Under the pieces are notes generated by a model that saw only the letters and a program-made list of their open reading frames with translations, made no database searches and was not told where the DNA came from. A DNA stretch of 64,000 nucleotides from assembly GCF_913773635.1 (NCBI RefSeq), contig NZ_CAJYGQ010000013.1, forward strand, positions 297,973-361,972, read 5' to 3'. This document shows, piece by piece, positions 17,311-25,364 of the stretch; the first letter of the stretch is position 1, and each line of letters begins with the position of its first letter. The position numbers and the translations under genes were made by a program. Source of the stretch: an uncultured Mucilaginibacter sp. (GTDB taxonomy: Bacteria > Bacteroidota > Bacteroidia > Sphingobacteriales > Sphingobacteriaceae).

Positions 17311-19401
17311 TTACACCTCTCCTTCCCGCTTGCGTAGCAGCCATTCCGTGCTCAACAGCGTAAGTATAAATACAAAAAGCCATTTGCTATCTATAAGGTC
17401 ACTGTAGCGCTGATCATCGTACACAATAGTCTTTATGTTATCGTTCTTTTTGATAAGTTCTGCCAGCTGGTTCAACTGCGAGGGTTGCAGCATTTGTGCG
17501 CCCGACTGTTTGGCAATGCCATACAGTAACCGATGATTGGCGGTGCTTTGCCTGCTTTCGAGGTTGAGCGGCTTTATGGTGAATTGTCCTTTTACAGTAA
17601 ATGGCTGTTTGCCCAATTGTGTATTAGCGGCGTAATCATAGTTCCCTTCCGGCAGTATACCCGCGTTTAGCTGGTAACTTTGAGCAGTACGGCTAAATAA
17701 AAAACTAAAGTTTTTTCCGTTACTGTTTTTGATATTGATGTTTACATCGGGCGTATTAACGAGTTGCAAGGCGTCATTGTATAGCTCGGCATTAAGTAAA
17801 ACGTTTTCGCCTTCATCAAACACGTTTTTACTCGCGTAAGCCCTGAAACGTTGGCGGCTAGCATTTGCAGTCAGATACTGAATGCTCTGGCTTAGCAGTT
17901 CCTCCATGGCGCTATGACTACCAAAAGTTCCAAATTCTGCTAAATTCCAACGCCATAAACCCTCTCCCGCCAGCGTGGCTGTTCTGCGCCCATTGCTCTC
18001 GTTGAATGCCATAAGCGGAAAGTCGGTATTTACGTTACCAATGCGCTGCTTAAGCAGCACTGATGAACCTGAGGCCGCACCATAGTTACCAAACGGCGAC
18101 AATAATGGCGGAAGGCGATTGAGCTTGCCAAGGGTTGAATCGGTAAGGGTAAAAAGCGAGAAGTCTTTTGTAGACTGTGCAAATGTCTCCTGCACTTCAT
18201 TACGCCCGGCAATTATACGGATAGTATTTTGCGCCTGGTTAAAGTCAGTCATATCGTTTTGTGCACCACAAATGTACCATAACGGCACCTTGCTGTCGGC
18301 TGTAAAGCTTTTGAGGCTTATATGATCAGATGGGGTAATTTGATAGAGGATAATAAGCCCGTAATCGGCTAAACTCAAGGAAGACAATTTATCTGTTTGT
18401 ACCGTTTTTAACTCGTAGTTGCGGTTGCGTTCCACCAGTTGTTTTATAACGCTCACATCAGGATGGGGGGCTGCATAGGCAAGCAATATCTTTTGTCGTG
18501 CATCTAACACCTCAATGTAAACCGTCTCGGCATTATTATCGGTTGAAAGCTCATTTGCAACCGGAGCCAGCTTAACCGTAAATTGATGCACACCTTTTTT
18601 ATCAGCTGTTAATTTTACCGGTATTACTTTACGAAATGCAGAAGAATTAGCCGGTATGTTTTGAGTGTACACAATGCGGCCATCTTCGGCAACGGTAAGG
18701 CGCAGCGTTTCGCCCTGGCTTTGATACGCCTCGGCAAGTACCTCCATTATAAAATCGTTACCGAGGTAAGCGGTTTTATTGTAATTTATGTTGCTTATAA
18801 GTAAATCGCGTCGCGGAATGGTATCGCCCAGTGCAATGGTGTAAATGCTTGCTTTAAGATTCCGTGCTTCATATTGCGGATCGGTACCCTGATTATACAA
18901 ACCATCGGTTGCCAGTACCACCGCCCCGATATTTTGATTTACGAAGCGCTCATTAAGCTGACGTATGGCTACCGCTATATTAGTTTGCTTGCCATTATTG
19001 GCGGTTGAAAGGCCATCATGAAGATTACTATCAAAGTTGAACTCACGTACATCATAATCAGTGCCTAATTGCTTTTTAATATCGGCTAAGCGGCTATTGA
19101 AGTTATGTGAATTAAAACCTTGCGGCTTGAAACTATTAATTGATGAAGAATTGTCCTGCGCAATTAATACAAGTGGTTTTTGAGGCTGATAAGTAACTGA
19201 TTTTACAAGCGGCGATACAAGCAAGAACGCAATAATAGCTACTGCAACCGCACGTAATGCGGAAAGGCCCCAACGCGCTTTACTACCAAGAGTAACCGGG
19301 CTACGGTACAGCAACCAGGCATAAAGTATTCCCAGCAGCAAACACAAAGGCGTATACCATCCCGAAACGTTCCCCCAGGTTATTGAAAACAAAAACAGCA
19401 T
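17311..19401 (-). CDS. Membrane protein with von Willebrand factor A domain
   Basis: A 696-residue protein. Two N-terminal membrane helices (about 15-32 and 45-66) are followed by a VWA domain with an intact MIDAS: Asp83, Ser85, Ser87 in AQDNSSSIN and the later Asp in LATDGLYNQG. Beyond it lie beta-rich segments and a DJ-1/glutamine-amidotransferase-like stretch (YGLIILYQITPSDH), then a C-terminal helix (about 672-688) ending in basic residues. This layout resembles large Bacteroidota VWA proteins with a periplasmic body held by terminal helices. Function unknown. Its start codon is inside a perfect hairpin at 19392-19426. Confidence 0.7.
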   Translation of the reverse strand: MLFLFSITWGNVSGWYTPLCLLLGILYAWLLYRSPVTLGSKARWGLSALRAVAVAIIAFLLVSPLVKSVTYQPQKPLVLIAQDNSSSINSFKPQGFNSHNFNSRLADIKKQLGTDYDVREFNFDSNLHDGLSTANNGKQTNIAVAIRQLNERFVNQNIGAVVLATDGLYNQGTDPQYEARNLKASIYTIALGDTIPRRDLLISNINYNKTAYLGNDFIMEVLAEAYQSQGETLRLTVAEDGRIVYTQNIPANSSAFRKVIPVKLTADKKGVHQFTVKLAPVANELSTDNNAETVYIEVLDARQKILLAYAAPHPDVSVIKQLVERNRNYELKTVQTDKLSSLSLADYGLIILYQITPSDHISLKSFTADSKVPLWYICGAQNDMTDFNQAQNTIRIIAGRNEVQETFAQSTKDFSLFTLTDSTLGKLNRLPPLLSPFGNYGAASGSSVLLKQRIGNVNTDFPLMAFNESNGRRTATLAGEGLWRWNLAEFGTFGSHSAMEELLSQSIQYLTANASRQRFRAYASKNVFDEGENVLLNAELYNDALQLVNTPDVNINIKNSNGKNFSFLFSRTAQSYQLNAGILPEGNYDYAANTQLGKQPFTVKGQFTIKPLNLESRQSTANHRLLYGIAKQSGAQMLQPSQLNQLAELIKKNDNIKTIVYDDQRYSDLIDSKWLFVFILTLLSTEWLLRKREGEV

Positions 19402-19426
19402 ATCTGTATTCCAAATATGCTGTTTT
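19392..19426 (-). terminator. Hairpin that ends the DUF3253 transcript and contains the VWA start codon
   Basis: Arms 19392-19403 and 19415-19426 are perfectly complementary over 12 bp with an 11-base loop. Read on the minus strand it lies 50 bases after the DUF3253 stop and is followed by TTGTTTTC, as in a rho-independent terminator. The ATG of the VWA gene (19401-19399) lies in the 3' arm, so the same structure could mask that start. The loop also holds CATATTTG, one base off the -7 box. Confidence 0.6.
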
Positions 19427-19475
19427 ATTTTGATTTATTCATTTGGCCAGCGCCGTATCAATTGATAATGCGCAG

Positions 19476-19727
19476 CTAAACGTTGTTGATTTTTATACGG
19501 ATAGGGCCTTTAATATGGTTTACATCAACCGGCTTACCTTTTTGTGTAATGCTTACTCTGCCTTGTTGATGTAATACTATAGCGGCTTGCCTTACTTCCT
19601 CCATATGCTTACGCCAATGCGTATTGTACAGAGCACGCGCAACTTCAGACGGGCAAATCGTCTTATCAGCACCTCGTTCGGTGGCCATTGCCAGTACGGT
19701 ATTGCTTATAATATTTTCTTTAATCAT
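19476..19727 (-). CDS. DUF3253 family protein
   Basis: An 83-residue basic protein with the DUF3253 core: the segment RGADKTICPSEVARAL followed by WRKHMEEVRQAAIVLHQQGRV and a strand ending in GPIRIKI. The fold is probably winged helix. The function is unknown. I start at ATG 19727 because the eight upstream codons (from 19751) have no support. It lies 57 bases after fabG on the same strand and may share its transcript. Confidence 0.75.
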   Translation of the reverse strand: MIKENIISNTVLAMATERGADKTICPSEVARALYNTHWRKHMEEVRQAAIVLHQQGRVSITQKGKPVDVNHIKGPIRIKINNV

Positions 19728-19784
19728 CTTATTGAACAAGCAACAAAGCAATATGTATCCCGGCCCCCGTACTCTCTATCCTAG

Positions 19785-20528
19785 TTAAGCCATACCACCA
19801 TCAACCGAAATAACTTGACCGGTGATGTAAGTGCTCATGTCTGACGCTAAAAATACACAGGCGTTGGCAATGTCTTCAGTTTCGCCGGCACGCTTAAGCG
19901 GAATGTTTTGTGTCCAGCCTTCCACTACTTTAGGATCTAAAACCTCGGTCATTTCTGTTTTAATAAAACCGGGAGCAACCACGTTGGTACGTATGTTACG
20001 TGAGCCTAACTCTTTAGCCATTGACTTAGAGAAACCGACGATACCAGCCTTTGAAGCGGCGTAATTACCCTGACCGGCGTTACCTTGTATACCAACTACC
20101 GAACTCATGTTGATAAACACACCCTGGCGGGCCTTCATCATTATTTTAGAAGCAGCTTTGGTAACGTTAAAAATTGATTTAAGGTTAACGTTCAAAACCT
20201 CGTCCCATTGCTCCTCGGTCATGCGCATTAATAAACCGTCTTTTGTAATACCGGCGTTGTTTACTACAATATCAAGCTTACCAAAATCAGCAACAATATC
20301 ATTGATGAGTTTATCGGCTTCATCAAATTTTGAAGCATCTGAGCGGTAACCTTTTACCTGGGTACCAAACGCCTGCAATTCCTGCTCTAAAGCCTGTCCT
20401 TTTTCAACAGATGATAAATAGGTGAATGCAACGTTAGCACCTTGCTCTGCAAACTTTTCGGCAATTTTGCGACCTATACCTTTTGATGCTCCGGTGATGA
20501 GCGCGGTTTTTCCTTCTAGTAATTTCAT
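19785..20528 (-). CDS. fabG: 3-oxoacyl-ACP reductase, SDR family
   Basis: NADPH-dependent reductase of the fatty-acid elongation cycle. The 247-residue sequence has the Rossmann motif TGASKGIG (12-19), NNAG (90-93) and catalytic Ser143, Tyr156 and Lys160, and ends in the classical SVDGGMA. The length and C-terminus fit FabG well. It is not next to other fab genes, so a specialised SDR role cannot be ruled out. The gene has a TACCTTC-type near-consensus box about 35 bases upstream. Confidence 0.88.
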   Translation of the reverse strand: MKLLEGKTALITGASKGIGRKIAEKFAEQGANVAFTYLSSVEKGQALEQELQAFGTQVKGYRSDASKFDEADKLINDIVADFGKLDIVVNNAGITKDGLLMRMTEEQWDEVLNVNLKSIFNVTKAASKIMMKARQGVFINMSSVVGIQGNAGQGNYAASKAGIVGFSKSMAKELGSRNIRTNVVAPGFIKTEMTEVLDPKVVEGWTQNIPLKRAGETEDIANACVFLASDMSTYITGQVISVDGGMA

Positions 20529-20702
20529 GTATTCAAAAAATAATTTTTTCGAGGGTGTGAAGGTAGGAATTTTAGTTTTTAGTTCATAGATGATAGTTTG
20601 AGGTCAGTCTATCAGCGCCAACAATGAAAAAGCCTTTTCAATCAATCCATTGCTAAACATCATCAAAGTTATTTTGTTACCCTATCTCAATAACGCAACA
20701 GC

Positions 20703-21035
20703 ATGTATACCGCCAAAATAATACGTCACCGGCACAAATTTCATCATTACATGAATGATGACTTGAAAGAGGTGAAAGAAGAAACGCATTTTAAAATTGT
20801 ATTTTCAGAACCGGCCGAGTTTGACAGGTTTCGCGAGTGGATAAAACAACACGAAGGCGAATACAATTATAATAAAGAAGAAAGCCGACAAGAGGGCAAG
20901 TTTCCTAAAGTGCCCATTTTTCACGATGAAATTTGCTGGTGCGATATCATGACTTACTACCTTTTACACGTAGCAGGCTATCATTTTCACAGCACCATAC
21001 ACCCTTATAAAGGAGAGGTATACGTTAAAAATTAG
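20703..21035 (+). CDS. Hypothetical protein with a conserved-looking Cys/His cluster
   Basis: A 110-residue soluble protein that I do not recognise. It has a His-rich N-terminus (RHRHKFHHYMNDD), a charged helix-forming middle (to about residue 70), and a distinctive FHDEICWCDIMTYYLLH segment followed by GYHFHSTIHPYKGEVYV. The Cys, Asp and His residues could bind metal, but that is a guess. It stands alone and is followed by an inverted repeat that can also terminate transcription. Codon use looks like that of neighbouring genes, so I take it as real. Confidence 0.65.
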   Translation: MYTAKIIRHRHKFHHYMNDDLKEVKEETHFKIVFSEPAEFDRFREWIKQHEGEYNYNKEESRQEGKFPKVPIFHDEICWCDIMTYYLLHVAGYHFHSTIHPYKGEVYVKN

Positions 21036-21041
21036 TTATTA

Positions 21042-21109
21042 AATTAAGAGCCGGGGAGTAAGAACCAAACATTTATTTAATGGTGCACCTTGCTTTCCTG
21101 CTCTTAATT
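21042..21109. repeat. Imperfect inverted repeat with AAGAGCCGGG/AAGAACCAA units
   Basis: Perfect 10-bp outer arms (21042-21051 with 21100-21109) enclose GGGAGTAAGAACCAA. The left side matches the element before panB (23440-23475). A following T-rich stretch suggests it also ends transcription. Confidence 0.65.
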
Positions 21110-21116
21110 CTTGTTT

Positions 21117-21335
21117 TTATTTTTTCCTGGCACCTTTTTTCAATTCACTTTCTGATTTTACCACCTTAGTACCATTTTCCTGCTTAATTTCATAAGCGGG
21201 TTCATCTTTGGTGGCTTTGCGCTTAACGGTAGTGCCTTTAGTTTTCTTTTTTACGGTATCAGTATGCTTTGCTTCAACTTTACCTTCAGCTTCTGATTTT
21301 CCCCATTTCCAGTGTACGGTATCTCCCTTTTTCAT
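21117..21335 (-). CDS. DUF2945 small basic protein (tudor-like)
   Basis: A 72-residue, Lys-rich protein that starts KKGDTVHWKWGKSEAEGKV and contains PAYEIKQENGTKVVKSESEL, the pattern of the DUF2945 'hypervirulence-associated TUDOR' family, a short SH3-like barrel seen in many bacteria and fungi. Its partner is unknown; despite the name, no link to virulence is implied. I use ATG 21335; the nine codons upstream (to 21362) are not supported. Confidence 0.75.
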   Translation of the reverse strand: MKKGDTVHWKWGKSEAEGKVEAKHTDTVKKKTKGTTVKRKATKDEPAYEIKQENGTKVVKSESELKKGARKK

Positions 21336-21502
21336 AACTATAGATGTTTTTTGAACTAACATTTACAATTAGCCTGCCACTATTCAATAATAAACACAAA
21401 AGTGGTGTGTATAAGAGGCTTTAAAGGTCACTTGGAGAAGTGAGCGTGCTGCATTACATTGATAGCCGCGGTTCACAAAACTTATGGGAATCTTATCCGA
21501 AG

Positions 21503-21919
21503 CTATTCTACACGTAATGTATCAATAATAGCTTTAGCACCGTTAGGGCTGGTAAATTTAAGGAAGTACGTACCGCTTTTTACAGGTGTAAATTTAAATT
21601 CTTTAGAATGCTCAACTTCTTTGCCATTACAATCTTCCATGGGATTTGTAGTAGTGTAAAGTTGTATGCGCATGGTATCACTCAGTTTGTCAGTTTTAAA
21701 ACTGCTGAATTTTTCGCAGTTCCCGCTGTAAGGCCATGATACTTTAAAAGTAAGCTCTTGATTTATGGTGGCTGTGGTTGGACCGTTTACCCCTGCAATG
21801 GAGGCTTGCTTTAACTCTTTAAAATTATCAACATTTACTACGTCCTTTAACTCCGATTTCTGGCAAGAAACGGCAGTAAAAAAAAGGAAAATAATAAGTA
21901 CTGATAAAATTTTATTCAT
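21503..21919 (-). CDS. Lipoprotein with Ig-like domain
   Basis: A 138-residue exported lipoprotein: a hydrophobic signal (4-18) ends in the lipobox AVSC with Cys19. The mature part has alternating strands (INQELTFKVSWPY, SGTYFLKFTSP, IIDTLRVE), like an immunoglobulin-type beta sandwich, with a likely disulfide between the Cys of GNCEKF and MEDCNG. Function unknown; probably held on the outer or inner membrane facing the periplasm. Confidence 0.7.
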   Translation of the reverse strand: MNKILSVLIIFLFFTAVSCQKSELKDVVNVDNFKELKQASIAGVNGPTTATINQELTFKVSWPYSGNCEKFSSFKTDKLSDTMRIQLYTTTNPMEDCNGKEVEHSKEFKFTPVKSGTYFLKFTSPNGAKAIIDTLRVE

Positions 21920-22095
21920 AGTTCAAAGTGGTTGATGCTTGAACAAACGGTTTTACAAAGTAGACTAAACGGAATTAATCAGGTTTAATTGTTACCAAAG
22001 CTATTTTTTAATTATGAATATAGCAATAACAAAACGTTAAATATAAACTTTGTATCAATAAAGTTGCCCGGGGCTGACACTAGTGGCTTCAACAA

Positions 22096-22126
22096 AAAAG
22101 CCGGAACTCGAAAGTTACCGGCTTTT
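22096..22126 (-). terminator. Terminator of carA
   Basis: A stem of AAAAGCCGGAACT with AGTTACCGGCTTTT (one bulged A) lies 27 bases after the carA stop; on the minus strand the U-tract is on the downstream side. Confidence 0.75.
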
Positions 22127-22152
22127 GCTTATATATATAAAATGTTGAACGC

Positions 22153-23253
22153 TTACTTCATCAATTCCACAAAATCATCAAACAAATAACGGCTATCATG
22201 CGGACCTGGTGATGATTCAGGGTGATACTGTACCGAAAAGGCCTTTTTATCTTTTACACGTATACCTTCAATTGATTGGTCATTAAGGTTTAAGTGTGTA
22301 ATTTCTACTTTCTCAGATGCGTGAACGGCATCGGGAACCACGCCAAAGCCATGGTTTTGTGAAGTAACCTCACAATGATCTTTAATGATATTTTTAACCG
22401 GGTGATTTAATCCGCGGTGACCGTTAAACATCTTTTTAGTTGGAATATCATTAGCTAATGCAAGTAACTGGTGACCTAAGCAGATACCAAACATAGGTTT
22501 ATCGGCAGCTAATATTTCTTTTACAGTTTCAACTGCATAAGGCATTGCTGATGGATCGCCGGGGCCGTTTGATATGAAGTAACCGTTTGGTTTGAAATCA
22601 GCCTCCATTTCGGCAAAAGTAGTTTTGGCAGGGTAAACCTTGGCGTATACATCACGATCACTAAAGTTGCGTAAGATGTTCTTTTTAACACCTAAATCTA
22701 AAACTGCTACGCGGTAAGTGGCGTCTTCTTTACCAAAAGTATAAGTCTCGGTAGTTGAAACCTGTGATGACAGCTCTAAACCATCCATTGAAGGCACAGA
22801 TGCCAAACGTGCTTTAAGTTCTTCAATATCCAAAATTTCAGAGGAAATAATGGCGTTCATAGCACCTTTATCACGTATATGGCGAACCAGCTGACGGGTA
22901 TCAATGTCTGATATACAGGTAATATTTTGCTCCTGAAAGTAATCCTGAATAGACTCGTCAGCCTGTTTACGGCTGTAAGCAATATTGTAGTTTTTACAAA
23001 CCAAACCGGCAATTTGTATCCTGCCAGATTCTACTTCTTCATTACTGATGCCATAATTACCAATATGCGCATTGGTGGTAACCATAATTTGGCCAAAGTA
23101 TGATGGATCAGTAAAAATTTCCTGATAGCCCGTCATGCCGGTGTTAAAGCAAATTTCGCCGGTGGTGGTGCCTATCTTGCCGGCAGCTTTGCCATGAAAA
23201 ACAGTACCATCAGCCAATAACAAAACAGCAGGTAACTTGGTGTAGTTGGTCAT
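22153..23253 (-). CDS. carA: Carbamoyl-phosphate synthase small (glutaminase) subunit
   Basis: Hydrolyses glutamine and feeds ammonia to CarB to make carbamoyl phosphate for pyrimidines and arginine. The 366-residue protein has the CarA N-terminal domain (CFNTGMTGYQEIFTDPSY) and a class-I glutamine amidotransferase domain with Cys258 in GICLGHQ and His344/Glu346 in QYHPE. carB is not in the next positions; panB is divergent. The gene has a TACCTTTG promoter and a leader of about 100 bases with an attenuator-like layout. Confidence 0.96.
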   Translation of the reverse strand: MTNYTKLPAVLLLADGTVFHGKAAGKIGTTTGEICFNTGMTGYQEIFTDPSYFGQIMVTTNAHIGNYGISNEEVESGRIQIAGLVCKNYNIAYSRKQADESIQDYFQEQNITCISDIDTRQLVRHIRDKGAMNAIISSEILDIEELKARLASVPSMDGLELSSQVSTTETYTFGKEDATYRVAVLDLGVKKNILRNFSDRDVYAKVYPAKTTFAEMEADFKPNGYFISNGPGDPSAMPYAVETVKEILAADKPMFGICLGHQLLALANDIPTKKMFNGHRGLNHPVKNIIKDHCEVTSQNHGFGVVPDAVHASEKVEITHLNLNDQSIEGIRVKDKKAFSVQYHPESSPGPHDSRYLFDDFVELMK

Positions 23254-23282
23254 TTTGCAAAAAAATTAAAGGAATTAAAAAT

Positions 23283-23296
23283 AAGCCGGTCGGCTT
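23283..23296 (-). promoter_or_regulatory. Attenuator-like hairpin in the carA leader
   Basis: On the minus strand AAGCC-GACC-GGCTT is followed by TATTTTTAATTCC. Upstream, CCGTGAA (23350-23356) pairs perfectly with TTCACGG (23308-23314). The stem is only 5 bp, so confidence is low. Confidence 0.35.
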
Positions 23297-23358
23297 GGTG
23301 AGCAGTTCCGTGAAAGCAGTAGTTTTGCAGCATTGAAGGTGCGTCTGTATTCACGGCG

Positions 23359-23366
23359 CAAAGGTA
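23359..23366 (-). promoter_or_regulatory. TAnnTTTG promoter box of carA
   Basis: On the minus strand TACCTTTG is an exact match, 106 bases upstream of the carA start. The matching box for panB (23424-23431) is 57 bases away on the other strand, making a compact divergent promoter region. Confidence 0.65.
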
Positions 23367-23423
23367 AGTAATTTTAATGTTTACACTAAGTAAATTTTAA
23401 ATAATTAATTGTACGGGAGTTTC

Positions 23424-23431
23424 TAACTTTG
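23424..23431 (+). promoter_or_regulatory. TAnnTTTG promoter box of panB
   Basis: TAACTTTG fits exactly. The leader would carry the whole inverted repeat 23440-23537 before the start codon at 23548. Confidence 0.65.
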
Positions 23432-23439
23432 CGTTCGCG

Positions 23440-23537
23440 AATAGAGCCGGGAGACAAGAACCAAGAGCTAAGATGTACGATCACTATAGAGTCGTTGCAT
23501 CTTTTCTTGATTCTTGGCTCTTGGTTCTTGGCTCTAT
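23440..23537. repeat. Inverted repeat with AAGAACCAAGAGC arms in the panB leader
   Basis: AATAGAGCC and AAGAACCAAGAGC in the left arm (23440-23475) face GCTCTTGGTTCTT and GGCTCTAT in the right arm (23498-23537). The right arm carries extra CTTGATTCTTGG copies. The first half is related to 21042-21066. It could fold into a long hairpin in the panB mRNA. Confidence 0.75.
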
Positions 23538-23547
23538 CCCCAAAACT

Positions 23548-24363
23548 ATGTCAGTAAATAAAGAAATTAAACGCGTTACTACCCACAGCATACAGGCAAT
23601 GAAAGCCAAAGGCGAAAAAATTGCGATGCTTACGGCGTATGATTATACCATGGGCAAAATTGTTGACGATGCCGGTATAGACGTTATCCTCGTTGGCGAT
23701 TCGGCTTCAAACGTAATGGCGGGGCATGAAACAACGCTGCCTATTACGTTAGATCAGATGATCTATCACGCCTCATCGGTAGTGCGTGCAGCTTCTCGAT
23801 CATTGGTAGTAGTTGATTTGCCTTTTGGTTCTTACCAAGGCAACTCAAAAGAGGCATTGAGCTCGGCCATACGTATTATGAAAGAATCGGGTGCGCATGC
23901 GGTAAAGCTGGAAGGTGGAATTGAAATTGCCGAGTCAATTAGCCGCATACTTACAGCAGGCATACCGGTAATGGGCCATTTGGGCTTAACACCACAATCG
24001 ATATATAAATTTGGCACCTACACCGTACGTGCTAAAGAAGAAGCCGAGGCACAAAAGCTGCGCGATGATGCCATGAAGTTGCAGGAGCTTGGTTGTTTTG
24101 CCGTAGTGTTAGAAAAAATACCCGCGCAACTGGCTAAAGAAGTTACCGATAGCCTGCAGATACCAACCATAGGAATAGGCGCAGGTCAATATTGCGATGG
24201 ACAGGTGTTAGTTATACATGATATGCTGGGAATGAATAAAGGCTTCCGTCCGCGTTTTTTACGCCAGTACGCATCCTTGTATGAGGTTATGAATGAGGCG
24301 GTGCAGGGTTATGTTAGTGATGTAAAGGCTAAAGATTTCCCAAGCGAAAAAGAGCAGTATTAA
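23548..24363 (+). CDS. panB: 3-methyl-2-oxobutanoate hydroxymethyltransferase
   Basis: Adds a hydroxymethyl group from methylene-THF to alpha-ketoisovalerate, the first step of pantothenate and CoA synthesis. The 271-residue protein has the full PanB TIM barrel: LTAYDYTMGKIVDDAGID, LVGDSASNVMAGHETTLP, MGHLGLTPQS and the C-terminal IGIGAGQYCDGQVLVIHDMLG. An in-frame ATG at 23473 would add 25 residues made from the inverted repeat, so I use ATG 23548. No panC or panD is adjacent. Confidence 0.96.
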   Translation: MSVNKEIKRVTTHSIQAMKAKGEKIAMLTAYDYTMGKIVDDAGIDVILVGDSASNVMAGHETTLPITLDQMIYHASSVVRAASRSLVVVDLPFGSYQGNSKEALSSAIRIMKESGAHAVKLEGGIEIAESISRILTAGIPVMGHLGLTPQSIYKFGTYTVRAKEEAEAQKLRDDAMKLQELGCFAVVLEKIPAQLAKEVTDSLQIPTIGIGAGQYCDGQVLVIHDMLGMNKGFRPRFLRQYASLYEVMNEAVQGYVSDVKAKDFPSEKEQY

Positions 24364-24371
24364 TGGGACAG

Positions 24372-24403
24372 TCAAGATAATAGAGTCAGAAATCAAGACT
24401 CTT
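24372..24403. repeat. Short AGAGTC/GACTCT inverted repeat after panB
   Basis: AAGATAATAGAGTCAGAAATCAAGACTCTTG contains AGAGTC and GACTCT arms with AAGA/TCTT flanks, similar in style to the elements at 21042 and 23440. It may be a degenerate copy or a weak terminator. Confidence 0.4.
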
Positions 24404-24536
24404 GTTTGCTTATAATATTGCTTGAAGTAGAAAAAGTGCCTATATAGTACTATTTGCATTAGTAGCGTAAAGCTTAAAACTTTCTGTTTATGCAATCGTA
24501 TTTTAACTAAGCACCAGCCTCAATCTAAATTAAACT

Positions 24537-25292
24537 ATGGCCAAAATTGATACCAGTACGCCGCAACCTAATATTACCGATGCCGACGTTTTATATGAAG
24601 ACAATCATATAATAGCCATTAACAAACGGGCTGGCGATATTGTGCAGGTTGATGATACCGGCGATGAGCCGCTTGACGAAAAAGTTAAGCGTTACATTGC
24701 CGCTAAATACAATAAACCCAACGGTGCGTTTTTGGGCGTTGTACACCGGCTGGACCGCCCGGTAAGTGGTGTTATTTTATTTGCCAAAACCAGTAAAGCA
24801 TTAGAGCGGCTTAATGAAATGTTTAAAACGCGTAACATGCGTAAAACGTACTATGCTGTAGTGCGCAACCGACCAAACCCGCCATATGGCGATTTGGTGC
24901 ACTGGCTGGTAAAAAATCCGCAAAAAAACGTTACCAAAGCGCATGACCAAGAAGTTAAGGGCAGCCAGCGTTCGGAGCTACATTACCGTTTGGCGGGCGA
25001 GCTTAATGGCTACTGCCTTATACAGGTAAATCCTATTACGGGTCGTCCGCACCAGATACGCGTCCAGCTTTCAACTTTAAACTGCCCTATTGTAGGTGAT
25101 AATAAATATGGGTATCCGCGCGGCAGCCTTAAAAAAAGCATTTGCTTACATGCCCGCCGACTTCAATTTATCCATCCGGTAAAGAAAGAACCGGTTGACA
25201 TACTTGCCCCCCTGCCGAAAGACGGCTTTTGGGAAAAGTTTGCATCGTTAATACAGGATAAGGATGATCAGATTGTATTGAAAAAAGATTGA
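24537..25292 (+). CDS. RluA-family pseudouridine synthase
   Basis: Makes pseudouridine in rRNA or tRNA. The 251-residue protein lacks an S4 domain and has the catalytic motif VHRLDRPVSG with Asp73, the RTYYAVV-type strand KTYYAVVRNRP and the C-terminal NPITGRPHQIRVQL. The absence of an S4 domain and the length resemble RluA/TruC-type single-domain enzymes; the target site is not readable. It is monocistronic between panB and a convergent dehydrogenase. Confidence 0.88.
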   Translation: MAKIDTSTPQPNITDADVLYEDNHIIAINKRAGDIVQVDDTGDEPLDEKVKRYIAAKYNKPNGAFLGVVHRLDRPVSGVILFAKTSKALERLNEMFKTRNMRKTYYAVVRNRPNPPYGDLVHWLVKNPQKNVTKAHDQEVKGSQRSELHYRLAGELNGYCLIQVNPITGRPHQIRVQLSTLNCPIVGDNKYGYPRGSLKKSICLHARRLQFIHPVKKEPVDILAPLPKDGFWEKFASLIQDKDDQIVLKKD

Positions 25293-25364
25293 TGTAACGG
25301 TATCATCCAGGCATGCATATTAAACAGGATGTGTGCCTGTTACTATATTTGAAGGTTGACCAAA

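Noticed and set aside
23473..23547. N-terminal 25-residue extension of PanB
   Set aside because: The codons are the inverted repeat; PanB homology starts only at ATG 23548.
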